NCBI GenBank assembly: GCA_042408595.1
Contig: JBHOQX010000125.1
Coordinates: forward strand, 41,605 to 105,604
Direction of reading: 5' to 3'
Length of the DNA: 64,000 bases
From: JBHOQX01 sp042408595
GTDB lineage: Bacteria; Chloroflexota; Chloroflexia; Chloroflexales; Roseiflexaceae
Every line of letters starts with the position of its first letter. The stretch's first letter is position 1. Both the position numbers and the translations under genes were made by a program. Below the pieces are notes generated by a model. That model had not been told where the DNA came from and did not search any database. It was given only the letters and a program-made list of their open reading frames with translations. Shown piece by piece: positions 17,416 to 26,139 of the stretch.

Positions 17416-17933
17416 GTGATCCTTCCGAAAGTACGCGACCCTCGCCTGATCACCATCCGCCGTGGGGGCACGCTCACCGACGCCGACCATCGGCTGCTCG
17501 CCGTCTGGGCCGCCGCGTGCGCTGAGCATGTCCTGCATCACTTCGCGGCGGCGCGGCCCGATGATCCCCGGCCGCGCTGGGCCATCGATCGGGCGCGGGC
17601 GTGTCCGGCCGCGGCGCGATCCTGATGTCTGAGGCCCGCGCCGCGGCCGGACACGCAAACGCGGCGGCCCGCGATCTCAGGGGGGCCGCGCGCTATGCCG
17701 CCTATGCCGCCGGTCAGGCCGCCGCTGTCGCCCATGTCGCCGCACACGAACTCGGCGCAGCGGCCTATGCGATCAAGGCCGCCCGTGCGGCGGCTCCTGA
17801 AGGTCAGGGCGAACAGACAGGCAGGCTCGAATGCCGGTGGCAGCGTGAACAGCTTCCGGAGGCGATTCGGGAACTGGTTCTCGATGATCAGCGGCTACGA
17901 AACGACATCTGTTGGTCGGTGTTCGATTGCTGA
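17416..17933 (+). pseudogene. Imm-5-like putative immunity protein, frameshifted
   Basis: The GTG at 17416 (AGGACAGGAGC upstream) opens a frame with RDPRLITIRRGGTLTDADHR and LLAVWAAACAEHVLHHF, then PRPRWAIDRARA, the beginning of the Imm-5-like domain of predicted polymorphic-toxin immunity proteins. That frame ends at 17625 with CPAAARS. The rest of the domain (SEARAAAGHANAAARDL, AGQAAAVAHVAAHELGAAAY) continues in another frame from about 17600 to a stop at 17933. Joined, the two halves give a near full-length protein of about 170 residues, so one indel near 17600-17625 breaks it. No toxin gene is adjacent. Lineage homology is recalled, not searched. Confidence 0.7.
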
Positions 17934-18118
17934 TACGGTGAGCGGCTGTTCTGCAGCAGCGAGCCATCTTTCGACAAGATCACCGCGATGCAGTTCCACG
18001 TGTCGGGGAGAGTTGAGGACTGGTGTGTTGTCAGCGGCCGCGCCAGGGCCAGGCCGGGCTGCGCAAGAGGCACCGCCCACGGATGTTGGCTCTGTGGTTG
18101 GCTCCATGGCACAGCGGC

Positions 18119-18141
18119 GGGCGGATCAGATCGATCCGCCC
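18119..18141 (-). terminator. hairpin downstream of tRNA-Thr
   Basis: GGGCGGATC (18119-18127) and GATCCGCCC (18133-18141) form a perfect 9-bp stem with a 5-nt loop, 25 nt past the 3' end of the minus-strand tRNA gene. No T-run. The stretch 17934-18118 holds nothing else recognisable. Confidence 0.5.
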
Positions 18142-18165
18142 ACCGCGACAGGATGCCCGAAACGC

Positions 18166-18241
18166 TGGAGCCGGCAGTCGGACTCGAACCGACGACCTGC
18201 TGTTTACAAGACAGCTGCTCTACCAACTGAGCTATGCCGGC
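18166..18241 (-). tRNA. tRNA-Thr (anticodon TGT)
   Basis: Complete cloverleaf on the minus strand. Acceptor GCCGGCA pairs with TGCCGGC, the discriminator is T, and CCA is encoded (18166-18168). The anticodon stem GCTGT/ACAGC encloses loop CTTGTAA, giving anticodon TGT. T-loop TTCGAGT is standard. It reads threonine ACA codons. Confidence 0.95.
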
Positions 18242-18249
18242 CCACGCCC

Positions 18250-18279
18250 ATTGTAGCATGCCCGCTCCACGAGCGTCAA
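18250..18279 (-). promoter_or_regulatory. tRNA-Thr promoter
   Basis: On the minus strand, -35 TTGACG (18274-18279) and -10 TACAAT (18250-18255) are separated by 18 nt. The -10 lies 8 nt before the tRNA 5' end, consistent with a near-leaderless precursor. It is divergent from the cox promoter. Confidence 0.65.
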
Positions 18280-18285
18280 CACGGC

Positions 18286-18314
18286 TTGACAAACGCGCAT
18301 CCTGTGAGTACCAT
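18286..18314 (+). promoter_or_regulatory. candidate cox operon promoter
   Basis: TTGACA (18286-18291) and TACCAT (18309-18314) with a 17-nt spacer, reading toward coxG. The start codon of coxG is about 150 nt downstream; the leader contains no obvious structure. Confidence 0.5.
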
Positions 18315-18471
18315 GCCATTATCTCCCTCTTGCAAGCACGGCGTCTCTGGCACTCGGACAACGACCAATCCCGAGCAGCGCCAACGCGCGGCGAGTGCAC
18401 CGGCCGCGTCGCCTGCCGTCTGCATATGCGCCTGGCGCGGCGGAACCCGCCGCGTGGCGGAGGAGCCTGGC

Positions 18472-19212
18472 GTGAAGATCTCTGGCAGCTATACCCTTGA
18501 TGCGCCTCGGGACGAAGTCTGGGCGGCGCTCAACGACATCGACGTGCTCGCGCGGGTGGTGCCCGGCTGTGAGCGCCTGGAGCAGACCGGCGAGCATGAG
18601 TACGAGGGCACGGTCAAGATCGGCATCCAGTCGATCAAAGGCGCCTATAGCGGTAAGATCCGCCTGGAGGACGTTCAGCCGCCCCACCACTACAAACTCG
18701 TCGCCAGCGGTCGCAGCGCCAACGGCGTGGTCGATGGCAGCGGGACGGTGGACCTTCTTGAGCAGGATGGCAAGACCATTCTGACGTATAGCGGCGATGT
18801 GGCCATCGGCGGGACGCTCGCCAGCGTTGGTCAGCGCCTGATCGAGGGCGCGTCACGCCAGTTGCTCAACCAGTCGCTCAAGGCGCTGGCCGAGCAGGTC
18901 AGCCGCCGGCGCGAGAGCGCCGCCCTGCCAACCGATGGCAGCGCGCCGCCGCAAGCGACCGCGCTCGCCGTGCCCGCCGCAGAAGCGCCCGCCGCAGAAT
19001 CGCCCGCGGCCCCGGCTGCCGCGCCCGTCCCCCCGGAGCGCCGCACGGTCGTCGTGCCGGAGGACGAGCAGCTCAAGCCCGAAGCGGTGCTCACCGGCGC
19101 GGCACTCGATTTCGTCAAAGAGAACCCCTGGCTCCTCGGCGTGATCGCGTTCATTCTCGGCTTTCTGCTGGGTCGTTCCAGCCGCCGGGTCGTCGTCGTG
19201 CGCGGCGGGTGA
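18472..19212 (+). CDS. coxG: CoxG-type SRPBCC protein with C-terminal membrane anchor
   Basis: CoxG family proteins recruit or mature CO-dehydrogenase-type enzymes at the membrane. Residues 1-150 form an SRPBCC (START-like) domain beginning MKISGSYTLDAPRDEVWAAL, with VVPGCERLEQTGEHEYEG. An alanine- and proline-rich linker (about 155-200) follows. The tail has one membrane helix (NPWLLGVIAFILGFLLG, about 219-234) and a basic end (GRSSRR) that points inward. The GTG at 18472 is chosen for its GGAGGAG 6-8 nt upstream and because the domain starts there. First gene of coxGSLM; 246 residues. Confidence 0.88.
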   Translation: MKISGSYTLDAPRDEVWAALNDIDVLARVVPGCERLEQTGEHEYEGTVKIGIQSIKGAYSGKIRLEDVQPPHHYKLVASGRSANGVVDGSGTVDLLEQDGKTILTYSGDVAIGGTLASVGQRLIEGASRQLLNQSLKALAEQVSRRRESAALPTDGSAPPQATALAVPAAEAPAAESPAAPAAAPVPPERRTVVVPEDEQLKPEAVLTGAALDFVKENPWLLGVIAFILGFLLGRSSRRVVVVRGG

Positions 19213-19272
19213 GCCGCCGCCCGGCGCTCCGATAGAGATGCTGTCGCTACGCTCAGTGAGGAGGTGTGTGCG

Positions 19273-19755
19273 GTGAGGCAGATCACAGTCACGGTCAACG
19301 GCAGGCGCTACACGAACGAGGTCGAGGATCGCACCCTGCTCGTCCACTACCTGCGCGAGCAGCTCGGCCTGACCGGCACGCACATCGGCTGCGATACCAG
19401 CCAGTGCGGCGCATGCGTGGTGCACATGGACGGCGTGAGCGTCAAGTCGTGTACGGTGCTGGCGGTACAGGCGGACGGCGCGAACATCACCACGATCGAG
19501 GGGCTGGCGCAGGACGGCCAGCTCCACCCGTTGCAGGAGGGCTTCTGGGAGCGCCACGGGCTGCAGTGCGGCTATTGCACCCCCGGCTTCATCATGGCCG
19601 CCTACGACCTACTCCAGCAGAACCCGAACCCGACCGAAGAGGAGATCCGCCACGGCCTGGAGGGGAACCTCTGCCGTTGCACCGGTTACCACAACATCGT
19701 TCGGGCGGTGCAGTACGCGGCGGCCAGGATGCGCGGCGAGGAGGTGCCCGTCTGA
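19273..19755 (+). CDS. coxS: CoxS, small [2Fe-2S] subunit of a molybdenum hydroxylase
   Basis: Iron-sulfur electron-transfer subunit. An N-terminal plant-type ferredoxin cluster binds through GCDTSQCGACVVHMDG...KSC, and the C-terminal four-helix domain binds the second cluster through CGYCTPGF and NLCRCTGYHN. 160 residues, full length. The GTG at 19273 has GAGGAGG 8 nt upstream and gives MRQITVTVNGRRY; the GTG at 19264 overlaps that site. It lies 60 nt after coxG. In this S-L-M order the enzyme belongs to the form-II arrangement. Confidence 0.93.
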   Translation: MRQITVTVNGRRYTNEVEDRTLLVHYLREQLGLTGTHIGCDTSQCGACVVHMDGVSVKSCTVLAVQADGANITTIEGLAQDGQLHPLQEGFWERHGLQCGYCTPGFIMAAYDLLQQNPNPTEEEIRHGLEGNLCRCTGYHNIVRAVQYAAARMRGEEVPV

Positions 19756-19812
19756 ATGCGGCATGATGAAACGTGAATGCTGAATGCATCATTCATCATG
19801 CATCATTGACAC
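19754..19812 (+). repeat. ATGCATCATTCATC word tract before coxL
   Basis: AT-richer tract of GCATGATGAAACGTGAATGC, TGAATGCATCATTCATCATG and CATCATTGAC words between coxS and coxL. It is comparable in style to the other short-word tracts but built of different units. An AGAAGGGAT ribosome site follows. Confidence 0.5.
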
Positions 19813-19826
19813 TAGAAGGGATCGGT

Positions 19827-22187
19827 ATGACCACCGCGACGAAGATGGTAGGTCAGGCGCTGAAGCGCCGCGAGGACCCCAAGCTGATCACCGGCCACGG
19901 CAACTACCTCGACGACATCAAGCTGCCCGGGATGCTGCACGCTGTCCTGCTGCGCAGCCCCTACGCCCACGCGAACATCCGCAGCATCGACACCTCGAAA
20001 GCGAAGGCCCACCCCGGCGTCGTCGGTGTCTTCACCGGCGAAGACATGATGGACATCGCCGCCATGCCCGCCGCCTGGCAGGCCGGCGGCGTGAAGAATA
20101 ACCCCGTCACCACCCGCGCCCTGGCGGTCGGCAAGGTGACCTTCGTCGGCGACCCGGTGGCGGTGGTGGTCGCCGCCGATCGCTACGTCGCCCGCGACGC
20201 CGCCGACCTGATCGAGGTGGACTACGAGCCGCTGCCGGTGGTGGTGGACGCGCGCGCGGCGGTGCAGCCCGGCGCGCCGCAGATCCATGAGGCTGCGCCG
20301 AACAACGTCGTCTTCGAGTGGGAGTGCGGCGACAAGGCCAAAACCGACGCGGCCTTCGCCAGCGCCGAGGTGCAGGTCAAGGAAGATATCATCAACCAGC
20401 GCCTCATCCCGACGCCGATGGAGACTCGCGGCGCGATCGCCCGCTACGACTCGGTCACCGGCGACTTCACGCTCTGGACGACCTCGCAGGCGCCGCACGT
20501 GCTGCGGCTGTTGCTCACCGCCTTTGTCTTCGGCATCCCGGAGACGAAGCTGCGCGTGATCGCGCCGAACATCGGCGGCGGGTTCGGCCAAAAGATCTTC
20601 TGCTACGCCGACAACGCGCTGGTGATGTGGCTGGCGCGCAAGCTCGGTCAGCCGGTTAAGTTCGTCGAGGACCGCTCGGAGAACTACAAGTACTCCACCC
20701 ACGGGCGCGACCACGTTACCGAGGCCGAGCTGTGTGGCACGCGCGATGGCAAGATCACCGGGCTGCGGGTGAACACCTGGGCCAACATCGGCGGCTACTT
20801 CTCGACCATCGCCGCCGGCATCCCGACGACGCTCTACGGCCGCATCCTCACTGGCGTCTATAAAATCCCGGCGGCCTACTGCCACGTCACCGGCGCATAC
20901 ACCAACACCGCGATGGTAGACGCCTACCGCGGCGCAGGCCGGCCCGAAGCCAGCTATGTGATCGAGCGCATGGTCGATCGCTTCGCCGCCGAGATCGGCA
21001 TGGACCCGGCCGAGGTGCGGCGCAAGAACTTCATCCCGCCCGAGGACTTCCCCTACGACAACGGCTTGGGCCTGCTGCCCTACGACAGCGGCAACTACGA
21101 GCCGGCGCTCGACAAGGCGCTCGCGCTCGCCGGCTACCACGACTTCCGCAAGGAGCAGGAGGAGGCGCGCAAGCGCGGCAAGTACCTGGGGATCGGCCTC
21201 TCGTCGTATGTCGAGATCTGCGGCGTCGCGCCGAGCGCCTGGATCGGCCTGCCCGGCCAGGGCTGGGGCGCCGGTCTGTGGGAGAGCGCCAACGTGCGCG
21301 TCCACCTTACCGGCAAGGTGGTGGTGACGACCGGGTCGCTGCCGCACGGCCAGGGGGTGGAGACCACCTTCGCCCAGATCGTCGCCGATGAACTGGGCGT
21401 GCCATACGACGACGTCACGATCGAATGGGGCGATACGCAGGGCACGCCGTTCGGCTACGGCACCTACGGCAGCCGCTCGCTCGCCGTCGGCGGCACGGCG
21501 CTCTACAAAAGCGTCAGCAAGATCAAAGAAAAGGCCAAGCGGCTGGCGGCCCATATGCTCGAAGCCAACCTGGACGACATTGTCTTCGAAAACGGCAAGG
21601 CGTTCGTCAAGGGCTCGCCGGACAAGGCCAAGACTCTGGCCGAGATCGCGCTCCAGGCGTCCGTCGCCTACGACCTGCCGCAGGGCATGGAGCCATTCCT
21701 CGACGAGACGACCTACTACGATCCGCCGAACTGCACCTTCCCCTTCGGCACGCACGTCGCGATCGTCGAGGTGGACCCGGACACCGGGCGCGTCGATCTG
21801 AAGCGCTACATCGCGGTGGACGACTGCGGCAACCAGATCAACCCGCTGATCGTACAGGGCCAGATCCACGGCGGCATCGTCCAGGGCATCGCCCAGGCCC
21901 TCTACGAGCACGGCGTCTACGACGAGAACGGCCAGCTCCTCAGCGGCACGCTGATGGACTACGCTGTGCCGACCGCCGCGATGGTGCCGAGCTTCAAGAT
22001 GGACCATACCGTCACACCCAGCCCGGTGAACCCGATGGGTGTAAAGGGTGCCGGCGAGGCCGGGACGATCGCCAGCGCGCAGGCGGTGATGAACGCGGTG
22101 ATCGACGCGCTCGCGCCGTTCGGCGTCAAGCACATGCAGATGCCGGCCACGCCGGAGAACGTCTGGCGGGTGATCCACGGGAAGTAG
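19827..22187 (+). CDS. coxL: CoxL-type large molybdopterin subunit, form II
   Basis: Catalytic Mo/molybdopterin-cytosine-dinucleotide subunit of the xanthine dehydrogenase superfamily, 786 residues. The active-site loop reads AYRGAGR at residues 366-372. Form I CO dehydrogenase has AYRCSFR with the Mo-Cu cysteine; here that cysteine is absent, so this is a form-II enzyme whose substrate may not be CO. Other family motifs: NIGGGFGQK, GQGVETTFAQI, and the C-terminal GVKGAGEAGT, which carries the catalytic glutamate. The ATG at 19827 follows AGAAGGG and begins MTTATKMVGQALKRREDPKL. Gene order coxG-S-L-M agrees with form II. Confidence 0.93.
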   Translation: MTTATKMVGQALKRREDPKLITGHGNYLDDIKLPGMLHAVLLRSPYAHANIRSIDTSKAKAHPGVVGVFTGEDMMDIAAMPAAWQAGGVKNNPVTTRALAVGKVTFVGDPVAVVVAADRYVARDAADLIEVDYEPLPVVVDARAAVQPGAPQIHEAAPNNVVFEWECGDKAKTDAAFASAEVQVKEDIINQRLIPTPMETRGAIARYDSVTGDFTLWTTSQAPHVLRLLLTAFVFGIPETKLRVIAPNIGGGFGQKIFCYADNALVMWLARKLGQPVKFVEDRSENYKYSTHGRDHVTEAELCGTRDGKITGLRVNTWANIGGYFSTIAAGIPTTLYGRILTGVYKIPAAYCHVTGAYTNTAMVDAYRGAGRPEASYVIERMVDRFAAEIGMDPAEVRRKNFIPPEDFPYDNGLGLLPYDSGNYEPALDKALALAGYHDFRKEQEEARKRGKYLGIGLSSYVEICGVAPSAWIGLPGQGWGAGLWESANVRVHLTGKVVVTTGSLPHGQGVETTFAQIVADELGVPYDDVTIEWGDTQGTPFGYGTYGSRSLAVGGTALYKSVSKIKEKAKRLAAHMLEANLDDIVFENGKAFVKGSPDKAKTLAEIALQASVAYDLPQGMEPFLDETTYYDPPNCTFPFGTHVAIVEVDPDTGRVDLKRYIAVDDCGNQINPLIVQGQIHGGIVQGIAQALYEHGVYDENGQLLSGTLMDYAVPTAAMVPSFKMDHTVTPSPVNPMGVKGAGEAGTIASAQAVMNAVIDALAPFGVKHMQMPATPENVWRVIHGK

Positions 22188-22193
22188 TTGTTT

Positions 22194-22221
22194 GGACGGC
22201 GGACGGCGGACGGTGGACGAA
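22194..22221 (+). repeat. GGACGGC heptamer tract between coxL and coxM
   Basis: Four units in exact 7-nt register (GGACGGC, GGACGGC, GGACGGT, GGACGAA) begin 7 nt after the coxL stop. Confidence 0.85.
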
Positions 22222-22286
22222 CGCCAGCTCTCTATCGACCCTCGGTAACGCTGGCGCTCGCCCTTTGTCCTGACAAGGAGTTTTCC

Positions 22287-23150
22287 ATGATCCCAGCCAA
22301 CTTCCAATACTTCGCGCCGAAGTCGGTGGCCGAGGCGGTGAGCCTGCTCCAGCAGCACGGCGACGACGCCAAGCTCCTCGCCGGCGGGCACTCGCTCCTC
22401 CCGGCGATGAAGCTCCGCCTCACCACCCCCGGCGTGATCGTTGACATCTCGCGCCTCGCTGAGCTGAAGGGCGTGCAGGAGAATGGCGGCCTGAGCATCG
22501 GTGCGGGCACGACCTACCACGAACTGGCGTCGAACGAGGTGGTGCGGTCGTCCTGCCCGGTGCTGGCCGAGTGCGTCGCGCAGATCGGCGATATCCAGGT
22601 GCGCAATCGTGGCACGATCGGTGGCTCGTTGGCCCACGCCGACCCCGCCGCCGACCTGCCGGCCGTCGCCCTGGCGCTCGGCGCGACTGTCACGGCGCAG
22701 GGGCCGGGCGGCAGCCGTACGATCAACGCCGACGATCTGTTCGTCGAGATGCTGACTACCGCGCTCGAGCCGACCGAAGTGATCACCCGCGTCACATTCC
22801 CCAAGCTTGGGAAAGGCGAAGGGGCGGCCTACGCCAAGCTGCGCCAACCGGCCTCGCGCTATGCGATCGTCGGCGTGGCAGCCTATGTGAAGCTGGACGG
22901 CGGCACGGTCGCCGCCGCGCGTGTGGCCGTCACCGGCGCGGGCGCCAAGGCGGTGCGCCAGCCGGAGGTCGAGGCGGCGCTGGTGGGGACGGACGGCTCG
23001 GCGGAGGCGATCGCCGCGGCGGCGGAGAAGGCCGGCGGCGGGATCGACTACCTCGGCGACATCCACGCCTCCGAGGAGTACCGCCGCGCCATGGTGAAGG
23101 TCTACACCAGACGGGCGCTTACCAGCGCGGTGGAGCGGGCCCGGGCGTAG
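22287..23150 (+). CDS. coxM: CoxM, FAD-binding medium subunit of a molybdenum hydroxylase
   Basis: 287-residue flavoprotein subunit that passes electrons from the [2Fe-2S] subunit. FAD motifs AGGHSLLP (residues about 33-40) and TIGGSLAHADPAAD (about 111-124) are intact. The C-terminal CO-dehydrogenase flavoprotein domain follows. The ATG at 22287 has AAGGAG 7 nt upstream. Last cox gene; the next gene is convergent. No maturation genes (coxD, coxE, coxF) or mobA-type genes are present nearby. Confidence 0.93.
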   Translation: MIPANFQYFAPKSVAEAVSLLQQHGDDAKLLAGGHSLLPAMKLRLTTPGVIVDISRLAELKGVQENGGLSIGAGTTYHELASNEVVRSSCPVLAECVAQIGDIQVRNRGTIGGSLAHADPAADLPAVALALGATVTAQGPGGSRTINADDLFVEMLTTALEPTEVITRVTFPKLGKGEGAAYAKLRQPASRYAIVGVAAYVKLDGGTVAAARVAVTGAGAKAVRQPEVEAALVGTDGSAEAIAAAAEKAGGGIDYLGDIHASEEYRRAMVKVYTRRALTSAVERARA

Positions 23151-23266
23151 CCGGACGGTAGCTGCTGGACGGACGACAAGGAGGCCGGGTGGCTGCGCGA
23201 GTCGCTTCCTCCCGTGGCCTCCTTCTCTGTTTATCTCGCGTTCGTGGCTGCCCGGTGGCGTATGGG

Positions 23267-23800
23267 CTATGGTCGCGTGCCGAAGCTCTGCGTCCAGTAA
23301 TCCCTGAACGTCGCGCTCTCGCTGTGGGCGTACCCCACGCCGATCTCGCGCAGCGAGCAGTTCAGGATGTTCCCCCGGTGCTCCGGACTTGCCATCCAGC
23401 CCGCCACCACCGCGTCGGCGGTCGCGTACCCGGCGGCGATATTCTCCGCGATGATCGTGTAGGGTGTGAAGCCGGACTGCACCGCCCGGGTGGACGGTGT
23501 GCTGTTGTCGGGCCCGATATGGCTGAAGTAGTTGCGCGCCGCCATGTCCTGGCTGTGCGCCGCCGCCGCCTGCATCAACGCCGGGGAGATGGCCAGTGGC
23601 GGGCAGCCGGCCGCGGCCCGCTGGGCGTTCGTCAATTCGATCACCCGCTGCTCCGGCGATGCCGCCTCCTCTCGCAGTTGCAGCGGCAGAAAGACCTTGT
23701 GCGTTCCAAGCGCGTTGATATCCTCGCCGTGGGCCGCTGGCGCGCCCAGCAGCAGCGCCGCCAGCAACCCCATCCAGACCAGGCCGCGCAGTCGGGACAC
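23267..23800 (-). CDS. secreted CAP (SCP/PR-1) domain protein
   Basis: 177 residues: a signal peptide (VSRLRGLVWMGLLAALLLGAPAAHG) then a CAP domain with VIELTNAQRAAAGCPPL, AHSQDMAARNYFSH, YTIIAENIAAGY and VVAGWMASPEHRGNIL. CAP proteins are extracellular; the bacterial role is generally unknown. The GTG at 23800 is chosen because AAGGAGG precedes it by 6 nt and the signal peptide starts there. A longer frame into dprA is a shadow. It is convergent with coxM and divergent from dprA. Confidence 0.88.
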   Translation of the reverse strand: MSRLRGLVWMGLLAALLLGAPAAHGEDINALGTHKVFLPLQLREEAASPEQRVIELTNAQRAAAGCPPLAISPALMQAAAAHSQDMAARNYFSHIGPDNSTPSTRAVQSGFTPYTIIAENIAAGYATADAVVAGWMASPEHRGNILNCSLREIGVGYAHSESATFRDYWTQSFGTRP

Positions 23801-23995
23801 GAGGAACCTCCTTGCTGCGATGCGCGTGTGCGATGCGGTCACACGTGACCGGGGGGCATTATACGGATTTTTTACCTCACGCGACACCCCTTCCCCTGGT
23901 ACGATGGTCCCGAGTGCAGCTGGCCACTGTGGGCATTGGTAATGGCCGCGTGCTATGCTGCTGCTGCGCCGAACCGCCCTAGCGCAGCGAGCAGC

Positions 23996-25195
23996 ATGGA
24001 CACGACACGCTACTATCTTGGGTTCAACCTGACGCCTGGCATCGGGCCGGCGCGCATCGCCCGCCTGGTGGAGCACTTCGGCTCGGTCGGGGCCGCCTGG
24101 GAAGCCAGCCGCGCCGACCTGCTGGCCTGCGGGCTGGACGTAAAACGCTGCGACGCGCTGCTCGACACCCGCCGCCGCGTCGATCTGGACAATGAGCTGG
24201 AGCGGGTTTGGCAGGCCGGTGCCCGCGCCATTTCAGTTGAAGACGCCGACTACCCGGCGCTGCTGCGGCAGGTCCCACAAGCCCCGCCGCTGATCTACGT
24301 GCGCGGCGCCCTGGCCGCAGCCGACGAATGGGCGCTGGCCGTCGTCGGCACGCGCGGCCCGACCAGCTACGGCAAAGAGGCGGCCCGCCGGTTCGCCGGC
24401 GACCTGGCTGCCTCCGGCGTGACGATCGTGAGCGGGCTGGCGATCGGGGTGGACACGGTCGCGCACACGGCGGCGCTGGAGGCCGGCGGGCGGACGATCG
24501 CCGTGCTCGGCTGCGGGGTGGACATTCCGTACCCGCCGCGCAACACGCGCCTGGCGGAGCAGATCGCGCAGCAGGGCGCGCTGATCAGCGAGTACCCGCT
24601 TGGCACCCTGCCGGCGGCGGCCAACTTCCCGCCGCGCAACCGGCTGATCAGCGGGCTGAGCCTGGGCACGCTGGTGGTTGAGGCCGGGGCGCGCAGCGGC
24701 GCGCTGATCACGGTCACGTTCGCGCTGGAGCAGGGGCGCGAGGTGTTCGCCGTGCCCGGGTCGATCTTCAGCCAGGCGAGCGCCGGCACGAACCAACTCA
24801 TCCGGGATGGGGCCGCGCTCGTCACCTGCGCCGCCGATGTGCTGCAGGCATTGAACTGGACCGCCGTGGCGGAGCAGCAGGAGGTGCAGCTCGCCTTTCC
24901 GACCGACGACACCGAGGCGGCGCTGCTGGAGGTGTTGGACTACGAGCCGCGCCACGTCGACGAGTTGACGCGCGGCAGCGGTCTGGCGCCGCAGGCTGCC
25001 GCGGCGGCCCTGGCGCTGCTGGAGCTGCGCGGCGTGGTGCGGCACACCGGCGGTATGCACTATGTGCGCGTGCGCGAGGCCCGCGCCGCCTATGCCCCGA
25101 ACCCCAACCATCCCATCGATGAAGCGGAGCGAGCGACATTAATGGGCCTGGACAGGCGGGTAACGGAACGAGAACGCCCGACCTCTGACCCCTGA
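23996..25195 (+). CDS. dprA: DprA/Smf DNA-processing protein
   Basis: Loads RecA on incoming single-stranded DNA during natural transformation. A SAM-like N-terminal domain (GIGPARIARLVEHFGSV) is followed by the Rossmann DprA core with VVGTRGPTSYGKEAAR, VSGLAIGVDTVAH, LGCGVDIPYPPRN and LVVEAGARSGALITVTFALEQGREVFAVPGS. A C-terminal winged helix (HVDELTRGSGLAPQAAAAAL) completes it. 399 residues. The last 25 or so residues are unrelated to the family and come from GGAGCGAGCGAC and ACCTCTGACCCCTGAACCC words, so the stop lies inside a repeat tract. The ATG at 23996 is placed by family length; no strong ribosome site is visible. Confidence 0.92.
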   Translation: MDTTRYYLGFNLTPGIGPARIARLVEHFGSVGAAWEASRADLLACGLDVKRCDALLDTRRRVDLDNELERVWQAGARAISVEDADYPALLRQVPQAPPLIYVRGALAAADEWALAVVGTRGPTSYGKEAARRFAGDLAASGVTIVSGLAIGVDTVAHTAALEAGGRTIAVLGCGVDIPYPPRNTRLAEQIAQQGALISEYPLGTLPAAANFPPRNRLISGLSLGTLVVEAGARSGALITVTFALEQGREVFAVPGSIFSQASAGTNQLIRDGAALVTCAADVLQALNWTAVAEQQEVQLAFPTDDTEAALLEVLDYEPRHVDELTRGSGLAPQAAAAALALLELRGVVRHTGGMHYVRVREARAAYAPNPNHPIDEAERATLMGLDRRVTERERPTSDP

Positions 25196-25221
25196 ACCCG
25201 CATTCCCCCGCTGCAAGCGCG

Positions 25222-26139
25222 CTAGCCGGCCCCCTGCCGCGTTTGCAGGTACCGCACCAGCCCGGCGACGCTGAGCTCGACCGAGGCGGCCCGCTCGTAG
25301 CTCGCCTGCGCGAGCGGGTCCGGGCCGATCTCCGCCACGGCCAGCTCCCGCATCTGCCGGTTCAGCGCGGCAGTATCGTCGCCGCGCGCCAGCCCCGCGC
25401 GCACCGCCTCCGTCCAGCGCGCCAGTCGCTCGCGGAGCGCCGCAAGGTGTGCCGCGACGTCTGCGTATGGGCCGAAGTGCGTCAGCAGGAGCCAGGCCGG
25501 ATCGAGGCTGCCGATCAGGTCGAGGGTACGCCCCCACGCCTCCAGGTCGAACTCCGGCGGCACGGTGGGCGGATGGACGTACGCATGGCCCGGCATCCGT
25601 ACGCCGGCGTTGTCGCCGGCGAACAGCAGGCCGCTCGCGTCGTCGAAGTAGACAACGTGGTGCAGCGCGTGCCCCGGCGCGTCGAAGACGCGCAGCCGCC
25701 GCCTGCCGAGCGCGAGCGTCTCGCCGCCGTCGAGCGTGGTGATGTTCTCCGCCGGCACGGGCAGAATCTCGCCCCACAACTGCTGCATCGCGTCGCCGTA
25801 GAGGCGCGTGGCGCTGCGGATGAGCCGCTCCGGCGCGGCCAGATGCGGCGCACCGCGCTGATGCACATAGACGCGCAGGTGCGGGTATCGTGCCACGAGC
25901 GTGGCGGTGGCGCCGGCGTGGTCGAGGTGGATGTGCGTCAGCAGGATGGCGTGCAGGTCGCCCGCGGCAAGGCCGTGCGCCGCCAGGCCGGCCTCGAGGT
26001 GCGGCAGATCGCTGGCGGGGCCGGGGTCGACGATCGCCGGCTCGTCGCCCGGCAACAGATACGTGGCGATGATGTGCGGCTCGCCCAGGTGCAGGTCGTC
26101 GATCACCCGCACGCCGCCGGGCAGGATCGTGCTCGTCAT
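25222..26139 (-). CDS. metallo-beta-lactamase-fold hydrolase
   Basis: 305-residue enzyme with the zinc motif THIHLDH at residues 68-74, IVDPGPASD near 37-45 and further metal ligands in GHALHHVVYF and FAGDNAG. It resembles glyoxalase II/LACTB2-like MBL proteins with an added helical C-terminal domain (residues about 215-305). Substrate not predictable. The ATG at 26139 is supported by an upstream GGAGGAGCG. Convergent with dprA (26-nt gap) and divergent from the BTAD regulator. Confidence 0.85.
   Translation of the reverse strand: MTSTILPGGVRVIDDLHLGEPHIIATYLLPGDEPAIVDPGPASDLPHLEAGLAAHGLAAGDLHAILLTHIHLDHAGATATLVARYPHLRVYVHQRGAPHLAAPERLIRSATRLYGDAMQQLWGEILPVPAENITTLDGGETLALGRRRLRVFDAPGHALHHVVYFDDASGLLFAGDNAGVRMPGHAYVHPPTVPPEFDLEAWGRTLDLIGSLDPAWLLLTHFGPYADVAAHLAALRERLARWTEAVRAGLARGDDTAALNRQMRELAVAEIGPDPLAQASYERAASVELSVAGLVRYLQTRQGAG

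Noticed and set aside
19827..22187. CoxL as true aerobic CO dehydrogenase (form I)
   Set aside because: The active-site loop is AYRGAGR, not AYRCSFR, and gene order is S-L-M.
19812..23066. 1084-codon open frame antisense to coxL and coxM
   Set aside because: No family motif, mirrors the GC-rich codon pattern of the real genes opposite, and would overlap three well-supported cox genes.
23801..24076. N-terminal extension of the CAP protein into dprA
   Set aside because: A good AAGGAGG-GTG start with a signal peptide exists at 23800; the extension is antisense shadow of dprA.
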